Shown: one piece after another, positions 16,166 through 24,822 of the stretch
Position numbering within the stretch: the first letter of the stretch is position 1
Layout of the letters: every line of letters begins with the position of its first letter
From: Shewanella kaireitica
Lineage (GTDB): Bacteria; Pseudomonadota; Gammaproteobacteria; Enterobacterales; Shewanellaceae
Assembly (NCBI RefSeq): GCF_023284045.1
Contig: NZ_JAKIKQ010000001.1
Coordinates: 1-64,000 of the forward strand
DNA: 64,000 bases
Direction: 5' to 3'
The notes under the pieces: generated by a model
Seen by the model: only the letters and a program-made list of their open reading frames with translations
Told to the model about the DNA's origin: nothing
Database searches by the model: none
Translations under genes and position numbers: made by a program

Positions 16166-17411
16166 AGTCTTCACCATGATTAGTTTGCGGCTCATTTCCC
16201 GCTGGGAGTGCTTTTTTCGCGTTGTGTTTTCTCATGTAAAGCAGTAACACACTAAATGCGACGATCAATATCACAGGGAATATGGATAAGCTTGCCAGTA
16301 CCGATTGCCCAGCTGCTAGTTCGGGGTTACTGCTTAGCTGTGATGCACTTTCTCTGGCTGTATCTATCCAACTGCCGATGATAGGGTTCCAAATGCTGAC
16401 ACCGAACATGCCAATGCCACCCATAACTGCTAAGCCGAGTGCACCGGTTTGCGGCATTTGTTCAGCGACAAAACCTAGCATAGTAGGCCAGAAGTAAGTG
16501 ACACCAAGGGCGAACAGTATCGCTGCAACGTAGACAAAGCCGCCGGTTGCCCAGCTCATGCTGTAGATGCCTAAGCTTGCGACGATTGCCGACCCGAGTA
16601 GCAATCCAACAGGGTTGAGGGTATTTACTAGGAACGCTGAGAAATATCGGCCTAGTGCCATAATGCCAGTAATGAGTGCCATGATGAGCATAGGTGAAGC
16701 GCCTGAGGCGCCGAGTATTCTCTCTATCCATTGCTGAGTGCCAAGCTCAGTCGTTGCCGTTAGTGTCATGCATACAGCCATGAAGATAAATAGCGGTGAA
16801 ATTAGCGCAGAAACATTACGACGAGTCGATATTTGTTGCTGTGGGATTGGCGGGAATATTTGCCTAAAAGTGAGTATGCCGTAAATCAATGTTGGTACTA
16901 GCATAATGGCTATTTGTGTTTGCCAGCCAAACCCAAGCTGAGTTAACAGCTGTGATGAAAGTGCGCCAATCACGATCCCGCCTGGAAACCACACATGGAA
17001 ACGGTTAAGCATGATGGTTTTCTTATCGGGGTAAGCTGCCGCGATAAGTGGGTTACAGCCCGCTTCGACTGCGCCATTGGCAAAGCCTATAAAGAAGGTG
17101 GAGATCAATAAACCATAAAAGCCCTCTGCCGAGAGAGTGAGCAGCAGTCCTAATAAGTGACAACTAAAAGCGATAATGAGCAGCTTTTTGGCACCGAGCG
17201 AGTTATAGACTAATCCGCCAAATAGCGTTGCTACTGGGAAGCCGAAAAACGCCATTGCATTAACCCAACCAAGTTGGTTGTCACTGAGGGAAAACTCGCT
17301 GCTGAGCTGGGTTAAAATGCCAGCCCTGATTGCAAAGGTCATCGCGGTAACAGTCAGTGCGATACAGCAGATCCTAAATAGCATTGAGGATTGCCTGTGG
17401 GTATTCATCAT
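16155..17411 (-). CDS. MFS sugar transporter, FucP-like
   Basis: The 418-residue protein has 12 predicted membrane helices. Features such as FAIRAGILTQLSSEFSLSDNQLGWVNAMAFFG, the loop after helix 2 (GGLVYNSLGAKKLLI) and GFANGAVEAGCNPLIAAAYPDKKT with HVWFPGG resemble the FucP/GGP group of H+-coupled sugar porters. It sits between the dehydrogenase subunit and a cytoplasmic isomerase/epimerase, so it most likely imports the sugar or the oxidised product of the periplasmic enzymes. It overlaps the following gene by 11 bases (or 41 if that gene starts at 16195). Confidence 0.88.
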   Translation of the reverse strand: MMNTHRQSSMLFRICCIALTVTAMTFAIRAGILTQLSSEFSLSDNQLGWVNAMAFFGFPVATLFGGLVYNSLGAKKLLIIAFSCHLLGLLLTLSAEGFYGLLISTFFIGFANGAVEAGCNPLIAAAYPDKKTIMLNRFHVWFPGGIVIGALSSQLLTQLGFGWQTQIAIMLVPTLIYGILTFRQIFPPIPQQQISTRRNVSALISPLFIFMAVCMTLTATTELGTQQWIERILGASGASPMLIMALITGIMALGRYFSAFLVNTLNPVGLLLGSAIVASLGIYSMSWATGGFVYVAAILFALGVTYFWPTMLGFVAEQMPQTGALGLAVMGGIGMFGVSIWNPIIGSWIDTARESASQLSSNPELAAGQSVLASLSIFPVILIVAFSVLLLYMRKHNAKKALPAGNEPQTNHGEDYAA

Positions 17412-17428
17412 TGCTCATGTCCTTATGC

Positions 17429-18478
17429 TTAAAGCCCAAGTAGCTTTTGATTAAATGTTAGGTTGGTTTCAACCGCGGCAAAATCATCAAACTGTTTGTC
17501 GGTTGGCCTTATCAGTTGCTGCTCGATATATTTTGCACCTTCACTGGCACCATCTTCAGGGTGTTTCAAACAGCACTCCCACTCGAGCACTGCCCAGCCT
17601 TGGTAGTCATATTGGGTGAGCTTGCTAAAGATGGCTTTAAAGTCGATTTGACCATCGCCCAGTGAGCGGAATCGTCCGGGGCGCTCCTGCCATGATTGAT
17701 AGCCACCATATACTCCAGAGCGGCCATTGGGGGTGAACTCAGCATCTTTGACGTGGAATGCTTTGATGCGTTCATGGTAGATATCGATAAAAGCCAGATA
17801 GTCGAGCTGTTGCAGTAGAAAGTGGCTCGGGTCGTATAAAATATTGGCTCGTGGATGAAAGTCTACCTCGGCCAGAAAGCGCTCGAAGCTGGCGCCATCA
17901 TGCAGGTCTTCACCCGGGTGCAGCTCAAAACAGACATCGACACCCGCGGTATCAAATGCATCTAAAATCGGTCGCCAACGTGCGGCTAGCTCTTTAAAGC
18001 CAAGCTCAACTAACCCAGCTGGTCGTTGCGGCCATGGATAAACAGTTTGCCAAAGCAGAGCGCCAGAGAAGGTAGCATGTGCTTTGAGTCCTAAGCGCCT
18101 GCTGGCAAGGGCGGCATGTTTTAATTGAGAAACTGCCCATTGGGTTCGTTCTGTAGGATTATCTCTATATTGCGGCGGTGCAAAGCCATCAAACATAGCG
18201 TCGTAAGCAGGGTGGACTGCAACAAGTTGACCTTGTAGGTGGGTCGAAAGCTCGGTGATTATAAGACCGTGGCCAGCCACAATTTCAGTGATGCTGTCGC
18301 AATAGCTTTGACTGCTGGCCGCTTGTTCGAGATCAAGCAGCTTGGGATCGGTAGGCAGCTGGATGCCTTTAAAGCCTTTATCGGCAGCCCACTGACATAG
18401 CGAGTCTAGTGAGTTGTAGGGGGCGCTATCAGCCATAAATTGTGCGAGAAAAATCGCAGGGCCTTTAATCTGTTGCAT
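17429..18478 (-). CDS. Cytoplasmic sugar phosphate isomerase/epimerase family protein
   Basis: The 349-residue xylose isomerase-like TIM barrel has no signal peptide. Metal-ligand segments are visible: CFELHPGEDLHDG, NILYDPSHFLLQQLDY, IKAFHVKDAEF and AVLEWECC. Its stop and the Gfo/Idh start upstream overlap by one base (TAATG), so both are probably translated together. Homologues in inositol, keto-sugar and glycoside-oxidation loci include epimerases, dehydratases and 3-keto-glycoside lyases; the exact reaction is not readable. The second protein of this fold in the cluster is exported, which suggests two successive steps in two compartments. Confidence 0.88.
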   Translation of the reverse strand: MQQIKGPAIFLAQFMADSAPYNSLDSLCQWAADKGFKGIQLPTDPKLLDLEQAASSQSYCDSITEIVAGHGLIITELSTHLQGQLVAVHPAYDAMFDGFAPPQYRDNPTERTQWAVSQLKHAALASRRLGLKAHATFSGALLWQTVYPWPQRPAGLVELGFKELAARWRPILDAFDTAGVDVCFELHPGEDLHDGASFERFLAEVDFHPRANILYDPSHFLLQQLDYLAFIDIYHERIKAFHVKDAEFTPNGRSGVYGGYQSWQERPGRFRSLGDGQIDFKAIFSKLTQYDYQGWAVLEWECCLKHPEDGASEGAKYIEQQLIRPTDKQFDDFAAVETNLTFNQKLLGL

Positions 18479-19647
18479 TAGGACTGCACTCCAAGCTCAG
18501 TGCTTGGCAGTTTGTGCCATTTAGTCTCAGCTTGGCTGGCAGTCACAACACCTTCAATAAAGGCCATTCCTGTTATAGCGGCGTCAATACCGGGGAGGTC
18601 AAGACTAAAAGCACTTTCAGGAAGATTGTCGAGTCTGGCATTTAATTTTGCGGCAAACTGCTTATAAATATTGGCAAAGGCTTCAATGTACCCTTCTGGA
18701 TGACCTGCTGGAGTGCGGGTACATGCAGCTGCAAGCGGACTGATAGCACCAACACCCGTGCGGATCACTGAAGTTGCATCGGGATGTTTTATGATAAGGC
18801 TGTTTGGCTCCATTTGTGACCATTCAAGACTGGCTTTGTCACCGTAAATTCTCAGGGTGAGGCGGTTCTCTTCACCTATCGCTATTTGACTACTAAGCAA
18901 TACTCCATGAGCTCCAGAGTTAAAGCTGAGCAGGATACTGGCGTCATCATCTAGAACGCGGCCCTCTACATTGCTGCTTAAGTTTGCGGATACCTGCTCA
19001 ATAGACAAACCACTGACATATTCAGCAAGATTGGCGGCGTGCACGCCGATATCACCAACACAACAGCTGATCCCTGACTGTTTTGGATCTAAGCGCCAAG
19101 CAGCCTGTTTGCTGTCTTCGTCATCTTGAGACGATAACCAGCCTTGGGAGTATTCCACCAACACTTTGCGAATGGTACCAAGCTCACCACTGGCGATGCG
19201 ATGCTTAGCTTCCTTGACCATAGGGTAGCCGTTATAGGTATGCGTTAAGCCATAAAGCAGATCACTGCTTAGCAGCTGTTGTTTTAATGCGACTGCCTGA
19301 GCAAGGTTTATGGTTGCGGGTTTATCGCTAATGACATGGAAGCCATACTCCAATGCCATTTTGGCTACTGGGTAATGCAAGTGGTTTGGAGTGACGATTA
19401 CCACGACATCCATGCGAATGCTTTCATCGAGTTTGGACTCTTCAATAAACATCTGCTCATAACTGGCATAGCAGCGATCATGTGCTAGATAGAGATTTTT
19501 ACCAGACACTAACGATTTAAACGGGTCGGCACTGAAGGCGCCACAAACTAGCTCAAACTGTCCATCAAGCCGAGCGGCCATTCTATGGATCTCTCCAATA
19601 AAGGCCCCTTGGCCTCCGCCTACCATTCCCATTCTAATTTTGCGCAT
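18478..19647 (-). CDS. Gfo/Idh/MocA-family oxidoreductase
   Basis: The 389-residue protein has an N-terminal Rossmann fold (MRKIRMGMVGGGQGAFIGEIHRMAARLDG) and the family's EKP-like motif as DKPATINLAQA. The catalytic region is GISCCVGDIGVHAANLAEY, with Asp and His positioned as in inositol dehydrogenases. NAD(H) or NADP(H) dependence cannot be decided. It is the first gene of the minus-strand cluster, next to a divergent PAS-AraC regulator. In glycoside-oxidation loci such enzymes interconvert hydroxyl and keto sugars, which fits this context (inference). Confidence 0.9.
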   Translation of the reverse strand: MRKIRMGMVGGGQGAFIGEIHRMAARLDGQFELVCGAFSADPFKSLVSGKNLYLAHDRCYASYEQMFIEESKLDESIRMDVVVIVTPNHLHYPVAKMALEYGFHVISDKPATINLAQAVALKQQLLSSDLLYGLTHTYNGYPMVKEAKHRIASGELGTIRKVLVEYSQGWLSSQDDEDSKQAAWRLDPKQSGISCCVGDIGVHAANLAEYVSGLSIEQVSANLSSNVEGRVLDDDASILLSFNSGAHGVLLSSQIAIGEENRLTLRIYGDKASLEWSQMEPNSLIIKHPDATSVIRTGVGAISPLAAACTRTPAGHPEGYIEAFANIYKQFAAKLNARLDNLPESAFSLDLPGIDAAITGMAFIEGVVTASQAETKWHKLPSTELGVQS

Positions 19648-19802
19648 GTTTAAATTTAACCTTACTGCAGTGATTAACTTATGTTATCTAAGTGTTACTA
19701 ATAGGGTTATTATGATTTCGGTTTATTATATGACAAAATCGGCGTGGTATATTTTATGCCTTTTGTAAGTCTTTGTTCAATTTCTATAAAATATTGGAAT
19801 AA

Positions 19803-20558
19803 GTGGAGATGCTTGTGCATCAGCGGAATAAGTGGCCAAACGAGTTAAATCAAATACTTTTACTAAGGCAGCTGGTGGAAGCCTTCGATCTTATGCCTGA
19901 TATTCTGTTTTGGGTGAAAGATTCAGACAGTCGATTTATTTACGCTAACCAGTACTTTCTTGAGCATGTAGGTGTGCAGACACAGGCGCAGATCTACCAT
20001 TGTAATGATTTTGATTTTTCTGAGCCGCATATTGCCCGGCAGTTTATTAATGATGATCAAAAGGTGATGCGAGGAAACCGGGTTAATGATCGTCTGGAGA
20101 TGAATCGCCTTAAAGGCCAGGAGGTTGCGTGGTTTATTACTTCTAAACGTCCAGTAATGAATGATGCGGGTGAAGTGATTGGTTCCTATGGCATATCACG
20201 GCATTTGCAGAAAACCTCACTGACCCTAAGTAGTATGGATGCCCTGAAAGTTCCGGTAGCGTTTATTAAAGAGAACTACATGCAGCCGATTACTTTAACT
20301 GAGTTGGCACAGACCGCACACCTTTCTATCAGTGCCCTAGAGCGACGCTTTACAAAACATTTAGGGCAGACACCGAAACAGTTTATCAATGAGGTGAGGC
20401 TAGAGAACGCACGCCGGTTGCTGATTGAGACTAATGAAAGTATTGCTAATATTGCCCAGGAAACCGGCTTTAATGATCATAGCTATTTTAGTCGCCAGTT
20501 TCAGCGCCTATTCGGCAAGAGTCCATCGCTGTTTAGGCGAGAACATTGTACTCATTAG
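19803..20558 (+). CDS. PAS-domain AraC-family regulator
   Basis: The 251-residue protein has an N-terminal PAS domain (about 27-138: FDLMPDILFWVKDSDSRFIYANQYFLEHVG through EVIGSYGISRHL) joined to a C-terminal AraC double helix-turn-helix (about 150-248: LTELAQTAHLSISALERRFTKHLG... and IANIAQETGFNDHSYFSRQFQRLFGKSP). The start is GTG at 19803, with GGA four bases before it; the ATG at 19809 would leave no room for a ribosome site. It is divergent from the Gfo/Idh-led sugar cluster across a 155-base gap and is its probable activator. The PAS ligand is unknown. Confidence 0.9.
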   Translation: MEMLVHQRNKWPNELNQILLLRQLVEAFDLMPDILFWVKDSDSRFIYANQYFLEHVGVQTQAQIYHCNDFDFSEPHIARQFINDDQKVMRGNRVNDRLEMNRLKGQEVAWFITSKRPVMNDAGEVIGSYGISRHLQKTSLTLSSMDALKVPVAFIKENYMQPITLTELAQTAHLSISALERRFTKHLGQTPKQFINEVRLENARRLLIETNESIANIAQETGFNDHSYFSRQFQRLFGKSPSLFRREHCTH

Positions 20559-20887
20559 CCTTCATCAATTAATGGATAAACACTTTAAACTTAGCTTTAG
20601 ATAATGCTAAAGCAGCAAGTCAGACGTTGTGTTTTAAGGTTTTGATATATCGTAGTTATATGCGTTTTGCAGCCAGTATACATCACCATTCTGAAAGCCT
20701 ATTGAACCCACATCTGCCCGAGTTAGTATGGGTTGGTAATAAAAATGTGAGTTTAACGTTAAAATTTATCCCTTAGTTGTTATTTTTGGCTTAGAATAAC
20801 TCTAATAAGAAAAAACAATTTAAGACCTTTTTTCGATTTGAGCCGTATTGGTGTTAAAGCGTTAAGGAAATAAAAAGGGCGGAATGG
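20559..20887. other. Intergenic region before the TraF-like gene
   Basis: The 329-base gap contains a short hairpin after the regulator (GCTTTAG 20594-20600, CTAAAGC 20607-20613) without a T-run, then AT-rich DNA that should hold the promoter of the gene at 20888. No open frame or RNA gene is apparent. Confidence 0.4.
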
Positions 20888-22081
20888 ATGAAACTACGTA
20901 AACTAGCGCTACTGTGTACCTTGATCCCCAGTTTTTTTGCCTACTCAGGCCAAGAATATTATGAAGCGCGTAGTGATGCTATGGGGGGGGCAGGTGTTGC
21001 CTCATCGAACCATGAGGGCGCAGCATTCGTAAACCCCGCTCTACTTGGTTTAAATGCCCACAAAGATAACTCCGCTGTATTGCTTATGCCGGTTTTAGGT
21101 ATTGATATGGCAGATAGCGACAACATGATCGACAAGTTCGATTCGCTTATTGATTCTTACGACGGACTTGCAGCATCAATTGATGCTGGAAACAGTGCCG
21201 ATATCGATGTTTATCGAGATGAGTTGATTCTAGATTTAGAATCGCTAAAGGGAACATCGGCATATGCTAGTGCTGGCCTTGGGTTTAGCGTTGCTATCCC
21301 TCATCAAAGAATGCCGATAGCCATCTTTTATAAAAGTTATGTTAATGCGGTTGGGGCTGCCAATATTGATCAAGCCGATATCGATGCGCTTGCGACTCTC
21401 GATCCTGTTAATCCACCGCAAGTGACAGATTTACTATCAGAAGGGCAAGTGATTGGTGGTGCAGTATCTGATTTAGGTGTCGCATTAAGCTTTCCACTTT
21501 CTATCGTTAACATGCCGATTTCTGTCGGTATCTCGCCAAAGTTCCAACGTATCGATACCTATAATTACATTGCTAATGCCAACAACTTCTCGGCCAGTGA
21601 CTTTGATGATGTTGAGTACCGTAATGATGAAACTAATTTCAATGTCGATGTAGGTTTTGCTATTGAACCTCTTAATGGCTTAGTGTTTGGTTTATCAGGG
21701 CGTAACCTTATCAGCCAGGATGTGGAAACGATCGAAGTAGAAGGTAATAAGTTTACCTACAGAGTAGAGCCATTAGTCACAGCTGGAGTGGCGTATGATT
21801 GGAGAAAGCTCACTGTCACTACCGACGTCGACTTGGTTGAGAATAAGAAGTTTAAAGAGCTTGATGGTACTCAGTATTGGCGCGTGGGTGGAGAGGTCAG
21901 AGCATTTGATTGGATGTCACTACGATTGGGTTACCGTCATGATATGAAAGACTCTACTGCCAATATCTACTCTATCGGTTCGGGTTTTACTATCGGTGAA
22001 TCTTTTTTCCTCGACTTTACTGGTATGTTTGGTAGCGATGAAGCTTTAGGTGGAGTGCTGCAGACCTCTTATCATTTCTAA
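20888..22081 (+). CDS. TraF-like outer-membrane protein (conjugal transfer TraF_2 family)
   Basis: The 397-residue protein has a signal peptide (MKLRKLALLCTLIPSFFAYS), then EARSDAMGGAGVASSNHEGAAFVNPALLG, the N-terminal signature shared by FadL-like and TraF_2 proteins. It ends in a strand finishing with Phe (GGVLQTSYHF), typical of outer-membrane barrels. An internal helical insertion (about 65-110, IDKFDSLIDSYDGLAASIDAG) is Asp/Ser rich. Despite the family name there are no conjugation genes nearby; chromosomal members are common in Shewanella and their function is unknown. It is a lone gene, convergent with the TauE-like permease. Confidence 0.8.
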   Translation: MKLRKLALLCTLIPSFFAYSGQEYYEARSDAMGGAGVASSNHEGAAFVNPALLGLNAHKDNSAVLLMPVLGIDMADSDNMIDKFDSLIDSYDGLAASIDAGNSADIDVYRDELILDLESLKGTSAYASAGLGFSVAIPHQRMPIAIFYKSYVNAVGAANIDQADIDALATLDPVNPPQVTDLLSEGQVIGGAVSDLGVALSFPLSIVNMPISVGISPKFQRIDTYNYIANANNFSASDFDDVEYRNDETNFNVDVGFAIEPLNGLVFGLSGRNLISQDVETIEVEGNKFTYRVEPLVTAGVAYDWRKLTVTTDVDLVENKKFKELDGTQYWRVGGEVRAFDWMSLRLGYRHDMKDSTANIYSIGSGFTIGESFFLDFTGMFGSDEALGGVLQTSYHF

Positions 22082-22136
22082 AATTGAGCCTGTTATCGAT
22101 AATAAGCCAATTTTGACAAACAACTTAGTGTGATAA

Positions 22137-22865
22137 TTAACTTAGCTCAATAACAGACTTAATCGTCAAAATCACAGCACTTAAACTACATAAAGCCAGA
22201 GTGAAAGCTCTGGTTTTTTGTTTATCTATTTTTCCAACCAACCTTCCAGCAACCACATAGCCGAGTATAACTGACGGCAGTAACATCAAAGAAACCCACA
22301 GGTGTTCGAGCTTTAATAGGCCGGCGAACGCTAGAATGGCTAAAGCGATCATAGAGCTAAAAATAAAAAATGCCGATAGAGCCGCTCTAAACTGCGCCGC
22401 ATCTTTGCCTGAGAGCAATATCGCCAGTGGTGGTCCACCAATAGCGGCAATATTGCCAAAGACCCCTGACAATATCCCTGCAATGAACAGCGTAAAGCGA
22501 TTAACGGGCAGACTAAATTTGAGTAGGCTGAAACCGACGGCTAAGGCCACAATAAAGGCTATAGCAAGCCCCAAAATCGCTTGAGGTGCGGTTAGAATAA
22601 GCAACGCACCTAAGATCCCTCCAGGAATACGCCCGAGTAACGCATATTGCAGTCCATTGAACTCAAGTTGTCCTCGTTCTCTAAACAGCGTTAGCGCCGC
22701 GATTGAAAACCCCATCAAGATCACTGGAGCTGGCACAAGCGAGGGTTCGATAATATAAAGTAATGGACTGGCAACCACAGCTAAGCCAAAGCCAATTAAG
22801 CTTTGAGTTAATGCGCCGCAAAAAATGATCAGTGAAGCGAGAATAAGTGTGCTTGGATCTAACAT
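22137..22865 (-). CDS. TauE/SafE-family membrane permease
   Basis: The 242-residue protein has about eight hydrophobic segments in two repeats (ILASLIIFCGALTQSLIGFGLAVVASPLLY and, later, FIAGILSGVFGNIAAIGGPPLAILLSG), the two-fold motif of TauE/SafE proteins. Members export or import sulfite, sulfoacetate and other organic anions; the substrate is not determined by sequence. It stands alone, converging on the TraF-like gene. The ribosome site is weak. Confidence 0.88.
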   Translation of the reverse strand: MLDPSTLILASLIIFCGALTQSLIGFGLAVVASPLLYIIEPSLVPAPVILMGFSIAALTLFRERGQLEFNGLQYALLGRIPGGILGALLILTAPQAILGLAIAFIVALAVGFSLLKFSLPVNRFTLFIAGILSGVFGNIAAIGGPPLAILLSGKDAAQFRAALSAFFIFSSMIALAILAFAGLLKLEHLWVSLMLLPSVILGYVVAGRLVGKIDKQKTRAFTLALCSLSAVILTIKSVIELS

Positions 22866-23080
22866 CAGTTTTTTAGCCCTGTGATGGCTTTAGAGCTCAC
22901 TAAGGAGGCGCAGAGCAATTAGGAGTGCAATGTCCAGCGTAGGTAAGAATTCAGTGACAACGGTACACAGTGCAGTATTAAGCCGCTATAGCCAAATAAC
23001 AGATATTGCTAAATAGTTGCCAGCATTGTTTACCAAATCGTTCAGTAACAATAGAGTTGCGTTGATAGAGAGGCTATAAA

Positions 23081-23107
23081 ATCAAAAGAGGATCGCTTAA
23101 GACCCTC
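23081..23107 (-). terminator. Terminator after metJ
   Basis: On the minus strand GAGGGTC pairs with GATCCTC (one G-T pair) around a 6-base loop, followed by TTTTGATTTT. It lies 16 bases after the metJ stop codon. Confidence 0.7.
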
Positions 23108-23122
23108 GATTTAATAATATCG

Positions 23123-23437
23123 TTACTCTAGTTCTTCCCACTCGATGCCCATTTCATCCATGAGGCGCTTTACTTCCGCAGGCATGCTGTCAGGCTTATC
23201 TTTTGATAGATCACCATCATTTGGCAGCGGTTGACCAGTGTATGCATGTAGAAACGCCTCACAGAGTAATTCGCTGTTGGTGGCGTGACGTAAGTTGTTC
23301 ACTTGGCGGCGTGTACGCTCATCGGTAAGCACTTTGAGTACTTTTAAAGGAATAGAGACAGTAATTTTTTTCACTTGCTCATTCTTTTTTCCGTGTTCAG
23401 CATATGGGCTGATATAATCGCCGTTCCACTCAGTCAT
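23123..23437 (-). CDS. metJ: Methionine repressor MetJ
   Basis: 104 residues, matching the usual 105 of enterobacterial MetJ. It has the ribbon-helix-helix core [50 protein letters not shown], which binds tandem Met boxes with S-adenosylmethionine as corepressor. The frame extends 20 codons upstream, but the start at 23437 ([16 protein letters not shown]) matches the family N-terminus and is preceded by AGGTGA at good spacing. It is divergent from metBL across a gap that holds two clusters of Met boxes, so it should repress itself and metBL. Confidence 0.97.
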   Translation of the reverse strand: MTEWNGDYISPYAEHGKKNEQVKKITVSIPLKVLKVLTDERTRRQVNNLRHATNSELLCEAFLHAYTGQPLPNDGDLSKDKPDSMPAEVKRLMDEMGIEWEELE

Positions 23438-23545
23438 TGACTCACCTGTAATTTTAAAATGCGGGGCAGATTTTAACCCCTTATGCAGCACAGTCAAATT
23501 ATTGCCTCTATTTTATGACAAATGCAAATAGATTTCTAAATGCTT

Positions 23546-23569
23546 GGACGTCTAAACGGCTAAATTGGT
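23546..23569. promoter_or_regulatory. MetJ operator, metJ side (three tandem 8-bp boxes)
   Basis: Three adjacent 8-mers, GGACGTCT, AAACGGCT and AAATTGGT, start at 23546. The first matches the Met-box consensus AGACGTCT in 7 of 8 positions and the others decay. Tandem 8-bp spacing is how MetJ dimers bind cooperatively. Closer to metJ, so probably autoregulatory. Confidence 0.7.
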
Positions 23570-23590
23570 TGACGAGGGTGGATAGCTTAG

Positions 23591-23614
23591 GTACATTTAG
23601 ACGTCCAGACATCC
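23591..23614. promoter_or_regulatory. MetJ operator, metB side (tandem Met boxes)
   Basis: GTACATTT, AGACGTCC and AGACATCC form three tandem 8-mers, the middle one 7/8 and the last 6/8 to AGACGTCT. They end 32 bases before the metB start codon, where a repressor would overlap the promoter or early leader. Confidence 0.82.
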
Positions 23615-23646
23615 CTAATAAGAAAATGTAGAGAGAGGAGTAGTAC

Positions 23647-24807
23647 ATGACCGAGCGTAAACTAGCCACCGCTGCTGTGCGCCAAGGCATTGAGTCCGAT
23701 ACCCAACACGGTGCAGTCGTACCTCCGATATACCTCTCTACAAATTATTCTTTTGATGGTCACAAAAATCCAAGAGATTTTGATTACAGCCGCTCAGGTA
23801 ACCCAACTCGCTCGATTCTTGGTGATGCGATTGCTGAACTAGAAAAAGGCTGTACTGGCGTTGTGACATGCACTGGGATGGCGGCAATTACTTTAGCGAC
23901 AAGTTTACTCGGTCCTGATGACTTATTAGTCGTGCCTCATGATTGTTATGGTGGCAGTTACCGCTTATTTACTAATCTGGCTAAGAAAGGCCAGTTTAAA
24001 CTAGAAGTTGTCGATCAAACTGATGCCAGTGCATTAGCTACTGCGATTGCCAAACAACCTAAGATGGTTTGGCTAGAAACCCCTTCAAACCCATTACTTC
24101 GGGTCGTTGATATCGAAGCTATTAGCTCAGCTAGTCATGAAGTTGGAGCATTAGTTGTAGTTGATAACACTTTTCTATCGCCTATCTTGCAGCAACCTCT
24201 CTTACTTGGCGCTGATATTGTTATTCATTCGACCACTAAATACATCAACGGTCACAGCGACGTAGTTGGTGGCGCTGTGGTGGCTAAAGATGAAGAGTTG
24301 GGTGAGCTGTTGCATTGGTGGTCCAATACACTAGGGCTAACGGGGGGGGCATTTGATAGTTACCTTACATTGCGCGGAATTCGAACACTTGCAGTAAGAA
24401 TTCGTGAACATCAGGCCAATGCTCAACGTATTCTTGCTACTCTTAGCGCTCATAGCGCAGTGGAAAAGATCTATTATCCAGGTCTTGCAGATCATCCTGG
24501 CCATGAGATTGCCGCTAAGCAGCAAAAGGGCTTCGGTGCCATGCTCAGCTTCGAGCTAAAGGGCGGCGAAGAGCAATTAGTCGCTTTCTTAAAAAATCTT
24601 AATTATTTCTCTGTTGCAGAAAGCCTCGGAGGAGTAGAAAGTCTAGTGGCAGTGCCTGCAACCATGACGCATCGAGCGATGGAACCAGAAGCGCGTGCAG
24701 AGGCGGGGGTAAAAGACACCCTTATTCGTCTGTCTGTTGGTATTGAAGATGCTGACGATCTTGTTGCTGATATTGAAGCTGCGCTTAATGCAGCTGTAGC
24801 TTGTTAA
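23647..24807 (+). CDS. metB: Cystathionine gamma-synthase
   Basis: 386 residues, standard for the Cys/Met-metabolism PLP enzymes. The PLP-binding lysine is in HSTTKYINGHSDVVGG, phosphate contacts are in YSRSGNPTR and CTGMAAI, and the C-terminal substrate region is SLGGVESLVAVPATMTH. It joins an activated homoserine (succinyl- or acetyl-homoserine) with cysteine to make cystathionine for methionine synthesis. It is followed after 15 bases by metL, and the pair lies opposite metJ with Met boxes between, which separates MetB from MetC or other family members. Confidence 0.95.
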   Translation: MTERKLATAAVRQGIESDTQHGAVVPPIYLSTNYSFDGHKNPRDFDYSRSGNPTRSILGDAIAELEKGCTGVVTCTGMAAITLATSLLGPDDLLVVPHDCYGGSYRLFTNLAKKGQFKLEVVDQTDASALATAIAKQPKMVWLETPSNPLLRVVDIEAISSASHEVGALVVVDNTFLSPILQQPLLLGADIVIHSTTKYINGHSDVVGGAVVAKDEELGELLHWWSNTLGLTGGAFDSYLTLRGIRTLAVRIREHQANAQRILATLSAHSAVEKIYYPGLADHPGHEIAAKQQKGFGAMLSFELKGGEEQLVAFLKNLNYFSVAESLGGVESLVAVPATMTHRAMEPEARAEAGVKDTLIRLSVGIEDADDLVADIEAALNAAVAC

Positions 24808-24822
24808 TTAAAGGGGTTTAGG

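Noticed and set aside
20888..22081. Conjugation function for the TraF-like gene
   Set aside because: No other transfer, mobilisation or plasmid gene is nearby; the family is common on chromosomes as an outer-membrane protein of unknown role.
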